Positions 49,068 through 61,079 of a stretch of 64,000 nucleotides of DNA are shown one piece after another. The DNA is taken from contig NC_020185.1 in the NCBI RefSeq assembly GCF_000315915.1, forward strand, positions 1,116,001 through 1,180,000, read 5' to 3'. The notes under the pieces are model-generated. The model was not told the DNA's origin. It searched no databases and saw only the letters and a program-made list of their open reading frames with translations. The DNA comes from Henningerozyma blattae CBS 6284. Its lineage: Eukaryota > Ascomycota > Saccharomycetes > Saccharomycetales > Saccharomycetaceae. Each line of letters begins with the position of its first letter. Within the stretch, counting starts at the first letter, position 1. The translations under genes and the position numbers were made by a program.

Positions 49068-50513
49068 ATGACAGCCCCATTACCTGAATTTCCAGGGCTA
49101 TCAAAAGAAGCTATTAAGCAAACTATATTACCGGAAGTTTTTCAATGGTCTTTGGCTAATGGATTAATTATGTACCCAGCTGGTTTCTCGCCAGAATCAG
49201 CCTCTATTACACCAATTAGTTTATATCCAACTCCTATTCGTAAGGATTGTTTCCAAGATGCCATTGATGTTCAAAAGGCTTACAACAAATTATATGCTAA
49301 AATTTCTCAAAACTCTGCAGACAATTGGTTGACACAAAGAATGGAAGAATTTGCAGATGCTGATCCAGAATTTACTGGCAAATTATGGGCTTTGTATTTA
49401 GAGGTCAAGAAGATTGGGATATCTCAAAAGTTGAAATTGGGTGTATTTAGATCAGATTACCTTGTTGATCAAAAATCCAAACAAATTAAGCAAGTAGAGT
49501 TTAATACTGTTTCTGTTTCATTTGGTGGTTTGTCTTCAAAAGTAGGGGAACTGCACCAATTTTTGAACGATACTGGTAAGTACAGCCCTAGGGGATTGCC
49601 ATTTTATTTAAATGAAATTCCGGTTTCAGCATCATCGCAATTACTGGCAGATGGTCTTGCAGCGGCTATAAAAAAATATGATGGTTCTAATGCTATTGTT
49701 GTATTTATTGTTCAACATAATGAAAGAAACGTTTTCGATCAAAGGATTTTAGAATATAATTTATTTAAAGCATACAATATTAAATCCATTAGATTAACCA
49801 TTGATCAAATTCATACTCATACAAAAATGGATGAAACTAGCAAGCGATTATTTTTATCATCTACTAACGAAGAGATAGGTTTGGTATACTTCCGCTCTGG
49901 CTATACTCCGAACGATTTTGTTACAGAACAAGACTGGAAGAATAGATTACAATTAGAAGTAAGTTACGCTATTAAGGCGCCAGATTTGTTAACACAATTA
50001 TCTGGTGCAAAAAAAATTCAACAAATGTTAACAGATGAATCTCAATTAGAACGATTTATCTCGGATGATAAAATAAGAGATCGATTGATGAAAACATTTG
50101 TAAAAATTTATCCTCTGGATAATACTCCACTTGGTATAAAGGGTAAGAAGCTTGCATTTGAATCACCTGAAAACTATGTATTGAAACCTCAACGAGAAGG
50201 TGGTGGTAATAACATCTACAAAGAAGATATACCAACATTCCTATCAAAATTAAAAGAAGATGAATGGGAAGCTTATATCTTAATGGAATTGATTGATACC
50301 TCTGTACATGACAATATTCTAATACGTGGAAGTGAAATATTTCATGAGCCTATCATTAGTGAATTAGGAATTTATGGTTGTATATTATTTGATGATGAAA
50401 ATATATATACAAATGATTATAGCGGATGGTTATTAAGATCGAAATTTAGCTCCTCCAATGAAGGTGGGGTTGCTGCTGGTTTTGGTTGTGTAGATAGTGT
50501 GGTATTATATTGA
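49068..50513 (+). CDS. GSH2: Glutathione synthetase
   Basis: Gsh2 joins gamma-glutamylcysteine to glycine using ATP, the second step of glutathione synthesis, in the cytosol. The protein is 481 aa (S. cerevisiae 491), the usual size of the eukaryotic ATP-grasp homodimer enzyme. Visible motifs: QVEFNTVSVSFGGLSSKV (substrate-binding Glu and Asn), GLVYFRSGYTPNDF, the glycine-rich triad LKPQREGGGNNIY, and the C-terminal alanine-rich loop GGVAAGFGCVDSVVLY. In S. cerevisiae GSH2 is YOL049W and its neighbours are RRT8 (YOL048C) and PSK2 (YOL045W), as here. The join from FUN30 (YAL019W) to GSH2 (YOL049W) is where the two ancestral arms meet in this window. Confidence 0.97.
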   Translation: MTAPLPEFPGLSKEAIKQTILPEVFQWSLANGLIMYPAGFSPESASITPISLYPTPIRKDCFQDAIDVQKAYNKLYAKISQNSADNWLTQRMEEFADADPEFTGKLWALYLEVKKIGISQKLKLGVFRSDYLVDQKSKQIKQVEFNTVSVSFGGLSSKVGELHQFLNDTGKYSPRGLPFYLNEIPVSASSQLLADGLAAAIKKYDGSNAIVVFIVQHNERNVFDQRILEYNLFKAYNIKSIRLTIDQIHTHTKMDETSKRLFLSSTNEEIGLVYFRSGYTPNDFVTEQDWKNRLQLEVSYAIKAPDLLTQLSGAKKIQQMLTDESQLERFISDDKIRDRLMKTFVKIYPLDNTPLGIKGKKLAFESPENYVLKPQREGGGNNIYKEDIPTFLSKLKEDEWEAYILMELIDTSVHDNILIRGSEIFHEPIISELGIYGCILFDDENIYTNDYSGWLLRSKFSSSNEGGVAAGFGCVDSVVLY

Positions 50514-50708
50514 GCATATTCTAAATAGTCATTCAATTTTCATTTATAATAAATACATATCTTGTGTAATCGAACTGGTAAAAAAAATGAAATAGAAAAT
50601 AAAAACAGAGCTAGAATTTATAAATTAATGCAGTTATATATATAAATATATATTGAGATATATAAAGATGTATGTATATGATAAAAAAAATGTTATTGTT
50701 AATAGAGG

Positions 50709-51614
50709 TTAATTCAATTCTTCTCTCTTAATCCCCCACATAACGGCCGCTAATGTGTTACTACATAATGCAAAACCAGAAACTATTGGTATGGATTCAA
50801 TTATGGCACATGAAAGCCCAAAGGCAGTATATGAACCAAAATTTTCATATAAATGTTCATACCTTTGAATATTATTAACTCCTCTTAGTCTTAAATATTT
50901 TGAAACATAAATTCTAGTAATTACAGGAGAAATAACAATATTGAAAAATAATGGGCCAAATAAAGGGATAGTTGAAAAAGTCATCAATACTAATAAAACA
51001 ATAGTTCCACAAGTATACTTGATTAATTTGGAAGGGAATTCATAAAGCCAGTAATATGTAGAGAAAAAGGGTATGTAATATTTAACAGGTATCTTTGTAA
51101 AACTTTTAGGGACTCCATGGACATTCAAATATTTCATAACCAATTTATTATTATAGTGAGCCATTCTCATATACATCATTGTTAGCATATTAATATGAAT
51201 AAATGAATGTAAAATAACAATTAAAATACCTGGAGGACCCAAAATTCCGAATAATGCAATATACATGGGTGTGATCGTTGCCCAATAAGCAAATCCGGTT
51301 AATGAAAACATTAATAAATAACCAGTAAGCATCCATAACGATATCATTGAATATTCTGGTAGATTTTTTAATAATTCATGACAACCTCTAAAGGGGTATG
51401 CAAGGGAATAGCCATCTAATACTCCGGGGAAAAAATTAACCAAACTTGATATATATCTTTCTGAGAGCTGTTTTGCCTCTTTCTTGTAAACTTTCGAATA
51501 ATATTCCTTTATTGAAAGTTCAACATTTGGATGTTTCTCAAAGATTTGGTTTGTGTCATATTTATAAATCAAAGATCCCAGTCCAGTAAGAGCTAATGTT
51601 CCAACGAAACTCAT
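50709..51614 (-). CDS. Multi-pass membrane protein, LDS1/LDS2/RRT8 family
   Basis: The S. cerevisiae relatives Lds1 (YAL018C), Lds2 (YOL047C) and Rrt8 (YOL048C) are lipid-droplet-associated proteins of sporulating cells needed for outer spore-wall (dityrosine) assembly. This 301-aa protein has several hydrophobic segments: WMLTGYLLMFSLTGFAYWA near 95, a long one with IALFGILGPPGILIVILHSF near 125, TCGTIVLLVLMTFSTIPLFGPLFFNIVISPV near 210, and FGLSCAIIESIPIVSGFALCSNTLAA near 275. PLFGP and SIPIVSGF are EI24-like loop patterns. The call rests on this topology and on exact position between GSH2 and PSK, as YOL048C/YAL018C. Which of the three it matches is unresolved. Confidence 0.72.
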   Translation of the reverse strand: MSFVGTLALTGLGSLIYKYDTNQIFEKHPNVELSIKEYYSKVYKKEAKQLSERYISSLVNFFPGVLDGYSLAYPFRGCHELLKNLPEYSMISLWMLTGYLLMFSLTGFAYWATITPMYIALFGILGPPGILIVILHSFIHINMLTMMYMRMAHYNNKLVMKYLNVHGVPKSFTKIPVKYYIPFFSTYYWLYEFPSKLIKYTCGTIVLLVLMTFSTIPLFGPLFFNIVISPVITRIYVSKYLRLRGVNNIQRYEHLYENFGSYTAFGLSCAIIESIPIVSGFALCSNTLAAVMWGIKREELN

Positions 51615-52894
51615 TTTTTTAGAATATTAATTTGTGAAGGTATGAAATTTCTGAAACTGTACTTTGGTTTCTCGATTTACCTTCCTAGTTTGTAAAATTC
51701 CAAATATTATTGAGTTTACAAAGAGAGATTTTAAGGTTTTAGTTTATGTATTTTATATTTTTTACTTATACATTTTTCCTATCTCGCCACAAAATATTTT
51801 GTGTCGCAAAAAACAAGATAATGAAAATTTAGTGAAATCTCAAAAAATGGCTACTACATCACTTTACCTTTATAATACACTATCTAGAAGATGAATTTTA
51901 TACTCTGAGTGGTTGCAATAGATAAGTTGTTTTTAAAAGATTTTAAAAAAAAAAAAAAAAAAAATTTTTAAAAGAACTGAATGAAGCAATTTATCATCTT
52001 AACTTTCTTGAAACAAAATAAAGATACCTTATCGAATCCTTTCTACCGTCTTGTTCCAGATATTAGGCCTTAAAAACTTGAATATTATTGAAAAGAAGCA
52101 AGTTACCAAATATCTTATGCTATCCTGTCACTAGTTTTATTTTCCAGCATATTCTGGCACATTTTCCTATCATTATTCACGAAGGAGGGATTCACGCAAT
52201 TATTACTTTTCCGGAAAAATCTATTTGCGAATGCGAATTTTCACTAGCCGTCATCACCAAAAAAAATTAAGGCGGAGTTTAGAGAAGAATATGTAGAAAT
52301 TTAAATGGGTGAAAATAGTGCTATTTATCAATTTGAATAAAAAATTTGTTAACACATCTGGCTTTTGTGGGAAAATATATATTCCATAGTGGCTTATATA
52401 GATCAACATTGATCGGTTAAAGGTATAACAATCTACAACCTTCTTTTGTAGTCTTTTGCTTCTGCAGTATTATTGATTTCTTTATATTCCATTGTTAGAC
52501 ATATAAGCTTCAAACTCCACAATTTAAAAAAAAGACGCAAATTATATATTTGCCAAAATTAGTCAGCCTTTATTGTATTTGCTAAAATTCCAGTTACATA
52601 CACTACATACCGGGTATTTTGTCTAGTCTCTGTCTCTTTTACTTTTGAAAATATCATTTCTTTAAATAGTTGGATTTTCTATTCTTTCAACAAAACAAGC
52701 AAGTGTGATTTAGATTTTCCAAGAAAATTTCCCCTTTTCCTAATCATATAAATACACAGTGAAATATTGCTGAATTTTATCGTTATTCAAGCTTATATTT
52801 CATATATTAAAATACAGGATAGCTAGATAAATTTTAAGCAATTTTTTTAAATACAAAGACAAACACACTGGGTATTTAAAATCCAATTAGTAGT
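51615..52894. other. Divergent intergenic region, LDS/RRT8 family gene / PSK
   Basis: This is a 1.28-kb divergent promoter region. It contains a 20-base poly(A) tract at 51945-51964 flanked on both sides by TTTTAAAAGA-type sequence. Small open frames at 51664-51894 and 52088-52270 have no recognisable features. No RNA gene is seen. Confidence 0.45.
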
Positions 52895-55800
52895 ATGTCA
52901 TTTTATCGTTCACCATCTGATTCACATAGTTCGTTCTTTAGTAATAAAAAGATACAAGCTAATAATAATGAGGAAGCTAGCTCTTCTACCGTTGATGAAA
53001 TTAATCAGTCTCAAAATGATATAGTTACTTCTTCAAATAATGAGGAATCTTCTTCGCCTAACAGTAAAATTTCGGAGAATGTTGAGACTGAAAGTACTGT
53101 TCAAAATACAGCATCTCTCGAATCAGATACATTTCATACTTTCCAAAATAATATTAATGAATTTGTTCGTCCACCAAGAATTGAAGCTCAATCTCGGGCA
53201 TCTTCAATTGTATCAAGTTCAACTATTTCTACTGAACCGGATATGAATGAACTATTGGCTTTACCAAATGACTCTACACATATGTACTCTTATAATCCAT
53301 TATCTCCAGATGCCTTATCATTAAGATTAAACATTTTGAAAAGGTCTCTGGAGTCATTAATAACTAATCCAGAAGTAACAAGTCATTCAGAGCAAAATGA
53401 CAAATTAGAATGTCAGTTTAATAATAGTTTCAAAGATGGCTCATCGAATTTTGAGCATGTCCATGAAATTTCTTCAGTTAGTTCTTCTGTGAGCTCTTCC
53501 AGCAAAGGAAAGCCTAAGTGGGAAAAAAGCTATGATATCTTAAGATCTCAATATGACTCTCCTATTCCAAAAATGTTCACAGATAAGCAGCCCATATTGG
53601 AACGATCAGTATCCACATTTGCTCCACATCCCCAATTCGCCTCGAATTCACCAAAAAGACGTGTTTCAATTGGCAGTTATTTACCCTCTCATGATGAGCT
53701 TCATTGCATTTTTTATAATAATCCTTCAGCGCATCATTCCACAGAAATTGTAACCGCTGATAAATCAGATTTAGTTAATTTATTAAGACTTTTAAATGAA
53801 ACTTTAGAAGGCCATCCTCCAATTGATGCCCAAGATTTGCATGGTATGTCATTATTTAATATAAACAAACTAAATCTAACAAAAGAAAATGCGAGAAGTA
53901 TAAATTCAAATTTAAATAAAGCCTTACTAGATAGTTTAGCTGAACCTTTTTTCGTATACAACCAACCTTGTAATGATAGAAGTATTTCTAGTTTTGATGA
54001 TGTGGGCGTATCATTACAGGCTGTTGATGAAACACAGATTCAAAATGATAATTTCTCAGATATTCTCCGACCACAGTTGAATTATGGTCGTATATTACGC
54101 CCCTTCACCTCAAACAAAAATGTTGTCTCAAGTGCAACTTTTACATGTTCTGAAGAATACCCTTGGAAATTTAAAGCTGTTAATGATTTAGCATGTTTAG
54201 CATTTGGTATATCGAAAAATGTTTTAAAGGCAATAAATTTACTAGATTTAATTCATATGGATAGTAGAAACTTTGTCTTGAATAGATTGCTATCTTCCGA
54301 AGGGCAAGAATCAGTTTTTACTGGTGAGATAGTTGCAATTGTCCAACCTAATCACGCAACTGATGATTTATTCTGGGCTTCTATTTGGGCAAAGAGGAAA
54401 AATGGTGTAATTGTTTGTGTTATTGAAAGAGTTCCCTGTGATTATATGGATGTTTTATTAAACATTAACGATTTTTCTGTAGATAGTGTTATCGGTGGTG
54501 AAGGATTATTGTGGCATGATATTGAGGCCATACCTCCAAAATCGGAAAGTATATCCCCACTGGAATGTTCACCTAAGGATACTACTCATATATTTGAAAG
54601 CAGGGAAAATTTAATGAAAACTCCAACAAAAAGTAAAAAATTAAAAGGTGTTAAATTTGCAAGTGAAGTCCATGATATTGCAACAATTAGTAGTAGTTTA
54701 TCTCGCGAGATTACAAATGTTTTGGAAGGGTCTAGTTCTAATATAAATGATGATTTGTTACCATTACCTTTAAGAATTTCAAATCATGTCAACAAGATTA
54801 GATATTTTACGTTGAATCATTTAAGTTCAAATATACCATGTGCAGTATCTTCCTCGGTATTAGAAAACGAGTTGAAATTTAAGATACATAGTTTGCCATA
54901 TAGTGCAGGTTTATTCATTATTGAATCTCATTCATATGATATTTTGAGTTGTAATAAATCAGTATCAAAAAATATATTTGGCTATGAAGAATCAGAACTA
55001 ATTGGGAAACAAATTTCTTTCTTATTACCTAATTTTGGTAATATTATGGATTATGTTAGCATTCATTATCCAAAATTTGATGTTAAGCAAAGAAAAAATA
55101 AAGCTTTGGTTTTATCTGAACACTTTTTCAGAAAAATTCAAGCTGAAATGGATGGGAATACGAATGATTTCTATACTTCTGTTGGTATTGATGCATTGCA
55201 TAGAGATGGTAGTTACATTAAAGTTGATTTTCAAATTAGAGTTTTATCAACTAATATTTGTGTCCTCTGGATTACTCATTCTAGGGAAGTTATTTTTACG
55301 AATTACAGTTCGACTACTTCACAATTGCAGATGTTAAAAGAAGAAGAATTGGCATTTACTAGTACAAGTTCAAGTTCTACAGTTTCTTCGAAACCTTCTT
55401 CGAAACCATCATCCAAGCCAACGTCTCAAAAATCTACTTGGAAAGTTCCTGTTGATACATTAAAAGATTTGAGTAAACTTTCTATAGATGAATCAGATGG
55501 TATTGTTAAACTATCAACTGTGTCACACAATGATTTGGTCAAAGACGATGATAGTTCTCTCAGTGAAAGTATGGTGATAAATGCAGTCAATAGGGCAGGA
55601 CGTCAAAATAGTATACACACTATCAGTGATTTGGACCCTGCCAGTAAAGAGCGTTTCGCTAAAGTTTGTGTGGAGGATAAATCCCAATTTGTGAAAGAAA
55701 GTAACTTTAAAGTCGATGAAAGTCTTATAACAATTTTAAGGAAACCACCAAATAATAAGATTGATTCAGAGACTAGTGAAAATACAATATCAGATCTCAA

Positions 55801-56683
55801 TAAGGAATATTCTCCGAACTCTGGATTAACTGCTACCTTCAGAGAAACTCCGCAGACCACAATTGGTGCTCAAAAAAGAACTAAGAAGATTACAGATTTT
55901 ATAATCTTGAAAAAGATGGGTGAGGGTGCTTATGGTAAAGTTGATTTATGCTACCATAAGAAGGAAAAATATATCGTTGTAATTAAAATGATTTTTAAGG
56001 AACGTATCTTAGTCGATACCTGGGTTAGAGATAGAAAACTCGGCACAATTCCTTCTGAAATTCAGATTATGTCAACGCTCAATAAAACTTCCAACAAAAA
56101 TATATTGAGCATTTTAGACTTTTTCGAAGACGATGACTATTATTATGTTGAGCAGCCAGTACATGGTAAGACGGGATGTATAGACTTGTTTGATTTAATT
56201 GAATTTAAGACAAACATGACAGAATTTGAAGCGAAATTGATCTTTAAGCAAATAATCTCCGGTATATCCCATCTGCATGAATCTGGAATTGTACACAGAG
56301 ATATTAAAGATGAAAATGTGATCGTCGATGCTAAAGGTTTTGTGAAACTAATTGACTTTGGCTCTGCTGCATATGTGAAAAATGGTCCTTTTGATGTTTT
56401 CGTCGGTACAATCGATTATGCTTCACCAGAAGTTTTGCGTGGTGAAAAGTATGAAGGTAAACCTCAAGATATTTGGGCTTTAGGTATTCTACTATACACA
56501 ATTGTATTTAAAGAAAACCCATTTTACAATATCGATGAAATTTTGGAAGGAGATATGAAATTTCCCGAAACTGAGAATATCAGTGCAAATTGTATCGATT
56601 TAATTAAATTAATATTAAATAGGTCGGCATTAGAGCGTCCGTCTATAACTGATATTAGTGAGCATGAATGGCTAAGGGTATAA
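52895..56683 (+). CDS. PSK2: PAS-domain protein kinase Psk1/Psk2
   Basis: PAS kinases Psk1/Psk2 sense nutrient state and shift glucose towards cell-wall glucan and away from glycogen by phosphorylating Ugp1. This protein is 1262 aa (Psk1 1356, Psk2 1101). The N-terminal ~380 residues are Ser-rich and disordered. PAS-like regions lie at about 395-530 and 660-800 (YSAGLFIIESHSYDILSCNKSVSKNIFGYEESELIG). A second Ser/Lys-rich linker precedes the C-terminal kinase at about 1002-1262: glycine loop GEGAYGKV, VVIKMIF with the ATP-binding Lys, HRDIKDENV near 1134, DFGSA, and SPEVLRGEKYEG. The kinase is intact. A Ser/Lys repeat (SSKPSSKPSSKPTS) is in the linker. It is the single copy of the duplicate pair in this window. 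Confidence 0.95.
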   Translation: MSFYRSPSDSHSSFFSNKKIQANNNEEASSSTVDEINQSQNDIVTSSNNEESSSPNSKISENVETESTVQNTASLESDTFHTFQNNINEFVRPPRIEAQSRASSIVSSSTISTEPDMNELLALPNDSTHMYSYNPLSPDALSLRLNILKRSLESLITNPEVTSHSEQNDKLECQFNNSFKDGSSNFEHVHEISSVSSSVSSSSKGKPKWEKSYDILRSQYDSPIPKMFTDKQPILERSVSTFAPHPQFASNSPKRRVSIGSYLPSHDELHCIFYNNPSAHHSTEIVTADKSDLVNLLRLLNETLEGHPPIDAQDLHGMSLFNINKLNLTKENARSINSNLNKALLDSLAEPFFVYNQPCNDRSISSFDDVGVSLQAVDETQIQNDNFSDILRPQLNYGRILRPFTSNKNVVSSATFTCSEEYPWKFKAVNDLACLAFGISKNVLKAINLLDLIHMDSRNFVLNRLLSSEGQESVFTGEIVAIVQPNHATDDLFWASIWAKRKNGVIVCVIERVPCDYMDVLLNINDFSVDSVIGGEGLLWHDIEAIPPKSESISPLECSPKDTTHIFESRENLMKTPTKSKKLKGVKFASEVHDIATISSSLSREITNVLEGSSSNINDDLLPLPLRISNHVNKIRYFTLNHLSSNIPCAVSSSVLENELKFKIHSLPYSAGLFIIESHSYDILSCNKSVSKNIFGYEESELIGKQISFLLPNFGNIMDYVSIHYPKFDVKQRKNKALVLSEHFFRKIQAEMDGNTNDFYTSVGIDALHRDGSYIKVDFQIRVLSTNICVLWITHSREVIFTNYSSTTSQLQMLKEEELAFTSTSSSSTVSSKPSSKPSSKPTSQKSTWKVPVDTLKDLSKLSIDESDGIVKLSTVSHNDLVKDDDSSLSESMVINAVNRAGRQNSIHTISDLDPASKERFAKVCVEDKSQFVKESNFKVDESLITILRKPPNNKIDSETSENTISDLNKEYSPNSGLTATFRETPQTTIGAQKRTKKITDFIILKKMGEGAYGKVDLCYHKKEKYIVVIKMIFKERILVDTWVRDRKLGTIPSEIQIMSTLNKTSNKNILSILDFFEDDDYYYVEQPVHGKTGCIDLFDLIEFKTNMTEFEAKLIFKQIISGISHLHESGIVHRDIKDENVIVDAKGFVKLIDFGSAAYVKNGPFDVFVGTIDYASPEVLRGEKYEGKPQDIWALGILLYTIVFKENPFYNIDEILEGDMKFPETENISANCIDLIKLILNRSALERPSITDISEHEWLRV

Positions 56684-57456
56684 TCGAAATTTAAAATAGC
56701 ATATTTTCTGTTGCATAATTTTTTTTTATTATTTGGTACTTTAATTACTTATAGACACTCTTATAGATTAATAATTTTTATTAGCACTACTGTATTGATA
56801 TATATATATAATATTTCGAATATTTTTTTGAAATGAATACTGTTATTCAATCTTTTTTCAATGTTTTTTTATATTTTGTTGACCAATTATTCAAATACGT
56901 TATTTATTTACATTAATTCACCAAATCATTAAAAGAAAGAAATTTTAACTGTCCTTTTCAAAACAGATGAATTTTCTACGTATATTATTTGGGTAAGACT
57001 TTAATTCAATATTAAATATTTTCTTACATAAGAATAATGGAGAACCCAATACAATTTGTAATGGTTAATTAGATTCCTTTTTTAGAATTCTTCTAGCAAT
57101 ATATTTTTGGCTGGTGTCTTCTTTATAGCTTTGTATTATGTTCGAGTAGATGCATATTTTTGACTGAAAACTATAGCATAATAACAATCGATGAATTCTA
57201 TACATTTATTAGCACATTTCATCCCTTTTTATCATTCACATAATTTTTTTTACAAACTCTATTTGTATCTATTTATCTAAGACATACCTAGCATGATTGA
57301 TTTATTAAAGTTTCATTCCAGTGCAAACACATAGCTAAAAAAAAACATATGATTTACTGTCAAAATATTTTATACTGGAGGAAATTTATATTTTATGATT
57401 AAATAAGAAGAAATATGAGCTTTAATTTAAATAGGCCGAATTTCTCATTATACCGA
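56684..57456. other. Convergent intergenic region, PSK / OYE pseudogene
   Basis: This 773-base AT-rich region contains an ATATATATATA run (56799-56810) and T-tracts. No gene or RNA is recognised. Confidence 0.5.
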
Positions 57457-58656
<1,200 letters not shown>

Positions 58657-59422
58657 ATTTTTTTTGGGAGGGTTGCGATATATTTTGAGGTCACAGTCTC
58701 AGATTACAAAAAATTCACTCAAGGAAGACTTTAACTTCTTTGAATAGTTACTATTTTTTTATTAACATAGATTAAGAGTATAAATTTTGGAAATTACTTT
58801 CCTTATCTAAAGCTTTTTATAATACTGCTAATTCGCCACCATATTTCTGTTAATCTTAATCACTAAGTTGAATTGATAAGCACTCTATCCTAATATATTA
58901 TGTATCATAACAAAGAACTTTATAGATTTTATATTTTCATACATAATTATCAATGGCTTTTCTTAGTATTTGAATATTTCACATGTCCTTAAAAATTTTA
59001 ACATACTTGGAACCTTTTCATTTCCACTAAAAACACGAATCTTAAAACACAACTTGTGAAACGCAACTTTTGGGACACTAATAGCACGATTAGTAAGCAC
59101 TAATATTTCTAATCTTGCTTCAGTACTGTGATAAAATATAATTTCAAATGTCTGTGATTTAGAAACGCTTGCATCTCTAGGATATATACTTAAAGTCTTA
59201 TAGACCTTTTTACAGATTACTCAATCTGCTATCTATCTAAAAGAAATATTTCAATAAAAGATAAATACAGTAAAAATATCACATCCTAAATGTTAGGCGT
59301 ATTACTCCATAAATTTGAAAATTCCTTAAATATGTTAAGTACGTTCAAGGAGAAAAGATACAATTCAGTGTCTGATGCTTTTTAGAAAAGTGTTTATGTT
59401 CAACAAAAAGCATGTAATTCAA
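58657..59422. other. Upstream region of the OYE pseudogene, NTG 3' side
   Basis: This 766-base gap has no credible ORF. A Yap1-type TTAGTAA (59090-59096) lies about 435 bases upstream of the old OYE start. OYE genes are oxidative-stress genes, so it may be a promoter relic, but the short motif could be chance. Confidence 0.4.
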
Positions 59423-60766
59423 TTAAAATAATTCATCTTTTACAATAGAATGTTCTATTTCCTCTTTCACTTTAATTGGAAGCTCGACAGAATCATCGTC
59501 GGGTAGATTCTGTGTTTTCCCCCTATTATTAAAGGTTCCCCTTAAATCAGTTGAATTTTGTGCTTCATTTTGTAAATATTGCAACCATTGTGAAAAATCA
59601 CCTCGTTTAGCTTTAAAACTCTCATCAACGTTGACCAATCGCGAATTAAATCCTTTAGCAACTAATTTTTTATCAACTGCATTGCACACTGTATTAGCTA
59701 AACATATATCACACCTTCTACCCTTTGACATACATATGACTTGACCAAAACCAACTAACACTGTATTAATTTCATACCATAACGATCGCGGTAACCATTC
59801 TTGCAAAGCTTTGCGAGTATGTTCTGGAGTTTTAGATTTCTTGGGATCAACCCAATTAAATAATTTAGATAACCGATGAACATGAACATCTACGCATATA
59901 CCATCGAGTTTCCCCCAAGCTTTATGCAAAGCAAGATACCCCATTTTTGGGCCTACCCCAGGTAAGGATAAAAGTCCATCTATATCTGTCGGTATATCAG
60001 AGTCAAATCTCTCTTGTAATTCCTTGGCTGTTTCTTTTATAAACTTTGCCTTCCTTGTATGAAATCCAACAGAATGAATTAATTCATCCAATACATTTTG
60101 ATCTATCTCTAACAAGGTTTCTAAAGTGATACCAGCTGGATTATGAAGCTCATCAATACAATATCTGGTAATATTTAACATTGCCTGTGCTGTTACCTCA
60201 TCTTTTGTTTGTGCAGACAGCATGACACCAACTAATAATTGCAGTCTGTAATTAATTGGCTTTATAACTTCTTTGCCTAGTCCACATTTCCCGCCTACAG
60301 TTATCGGAAGGGCTGCTGAACCCATGACATCTACAGGTGTTTTCAATTTTGATCTCATTAGTCTGATTCTTGAATAAATTGGTAAAAAATTATCTGGCAA
60401 TTTCGGATTATTTGTCCTATCAAAAAGTTTTGGATCTAAAGGAGTTTCCCAAATGGTTTTAGAATCTATAGTCATCTTATCAATGTATTCGAAGTACTCT
60501 TTAGAGTTTAGAGTCTTTACCCAATCTGTATCGACATTTGAATAATCTTGGATAGTTAGTAATTTATCAAGTTCATTATCATCCTTCTCATTTTTTACCT
60601 TTTTTGTAAAATAATGAGATAAAACTTCTTCAGCACCCTCAGAAGGTTCTTCTAATTTAACTTCAACATGAGGATATCTTCTTTTTCTCGTAGTGACCAT
60701 CTTAGTTCTACTTCTTTTTTGAATCTTGAAATTTTGAAGAATGTTAATAAATCTAATCGGAAACAT
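59423..60766 (-). CDS. NTG2: Ntg1/Ntg2 endonuclease III homologue with presequence and Fe-S cluster
   Basis: Ntg proteins are bifunctional DNA N-glycosylase/AP lyases that remove oxidised pyrimidines. The protein is 447 aa from the ATG at 60766; the TTG six codons earlier is ignored. Residues 1-22 (MFPIRFINILQNFKIQKRSRTK) are basic and hydrophobic with no acidic residue, like a mitochondrial presequence; TTRKRRYP just after is a likely NLS. The core has LLVGVMLSAQTKDEVTAQAM, ELIHSVGFHTRKAKFI and the helix-hairpin-helix LPGVGPKMG with catalytic Lys274. VDVHVHRL holds the catalytic Asp. Cys345, 352, 355 and 361 (C-x6-C-x2-C-x5-C) form the [4Fe-4S] site, kept in S. cerevisiae Ntg2 and lost in Ntg1. 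A second start at Met23 would give a form without the presequence. Confidence 0.95.
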   Translation of the reverse strand: MFPIRFINILQNFKIQKRSRTKMVTTRKRRYPHVEVKLEEPSEGAEEVLSHYFTKKVKNEKDDNELDKLLTIQDYSNVDTDWVKTLNSKEYFEYIDKMTIDSKTIWETPLDPKLFDRTNNPKLPDNFLPIYSRIRLMRSKLKTPVDVMGSAALPITVGGKCGLGKEVIKPINYRLQLLVGVMLSAQTKDEVTAQAMLNITRYCIDELHNPAGITLETLLEIDQNVLDELIHSVGFHTRKAKFIKETAKELQERFDSDIPTDIDGLLSLPGVGPKMGYLALHKAWGKLDGICVDVHVHRLSKLFNWVDPKKSKTPEHTRKALQEWLPRSLWYEINTVLVGFGQVICMSKGRRCDICLANTVCNAVDKKLVAKGFNSRLVNVDESFKAKRGDFSQWLQYLQNEAQNSTDLRGTFNNRGKTQNLPDDDSVELPIKVKEEIEHSIVKDELF

Positions 60767-61079
60767 TTTTAGATACTTTCCCAATTAATGTATTAGTAAT
60801 AAAAATACGGCCTTAATATATAACAAATATGAATTCTGACAAAAAAAAAAAAATAATGATTACACCCAAATGTTACATAATATGTTAATCTCTGATTGTA
60901 TTCTTTTATTTTTTTTTCTTCTTCACGAAATGACCAAAAGTATTAAGGGTTACCTATAAAGAAATTTATAAAAATTCATTAATGCGAATGTGTTTAAAAA
61001 AATAGGATTTTAATTTCTTCCTAAATAATATACATGTTTATCCCAATTGTTTTGAAATATAATATTCAAATCAATAAAA
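60767..61079. other. NTG upstream region, tandem with NOP12
   Basis: This 313-base gap is AT-rich, with A and T runs at 60840-60853 and 60907-60921. It holds the NTG promoter and the NOP12 3' end. Nothing else is seen. Confidence 0.5.
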
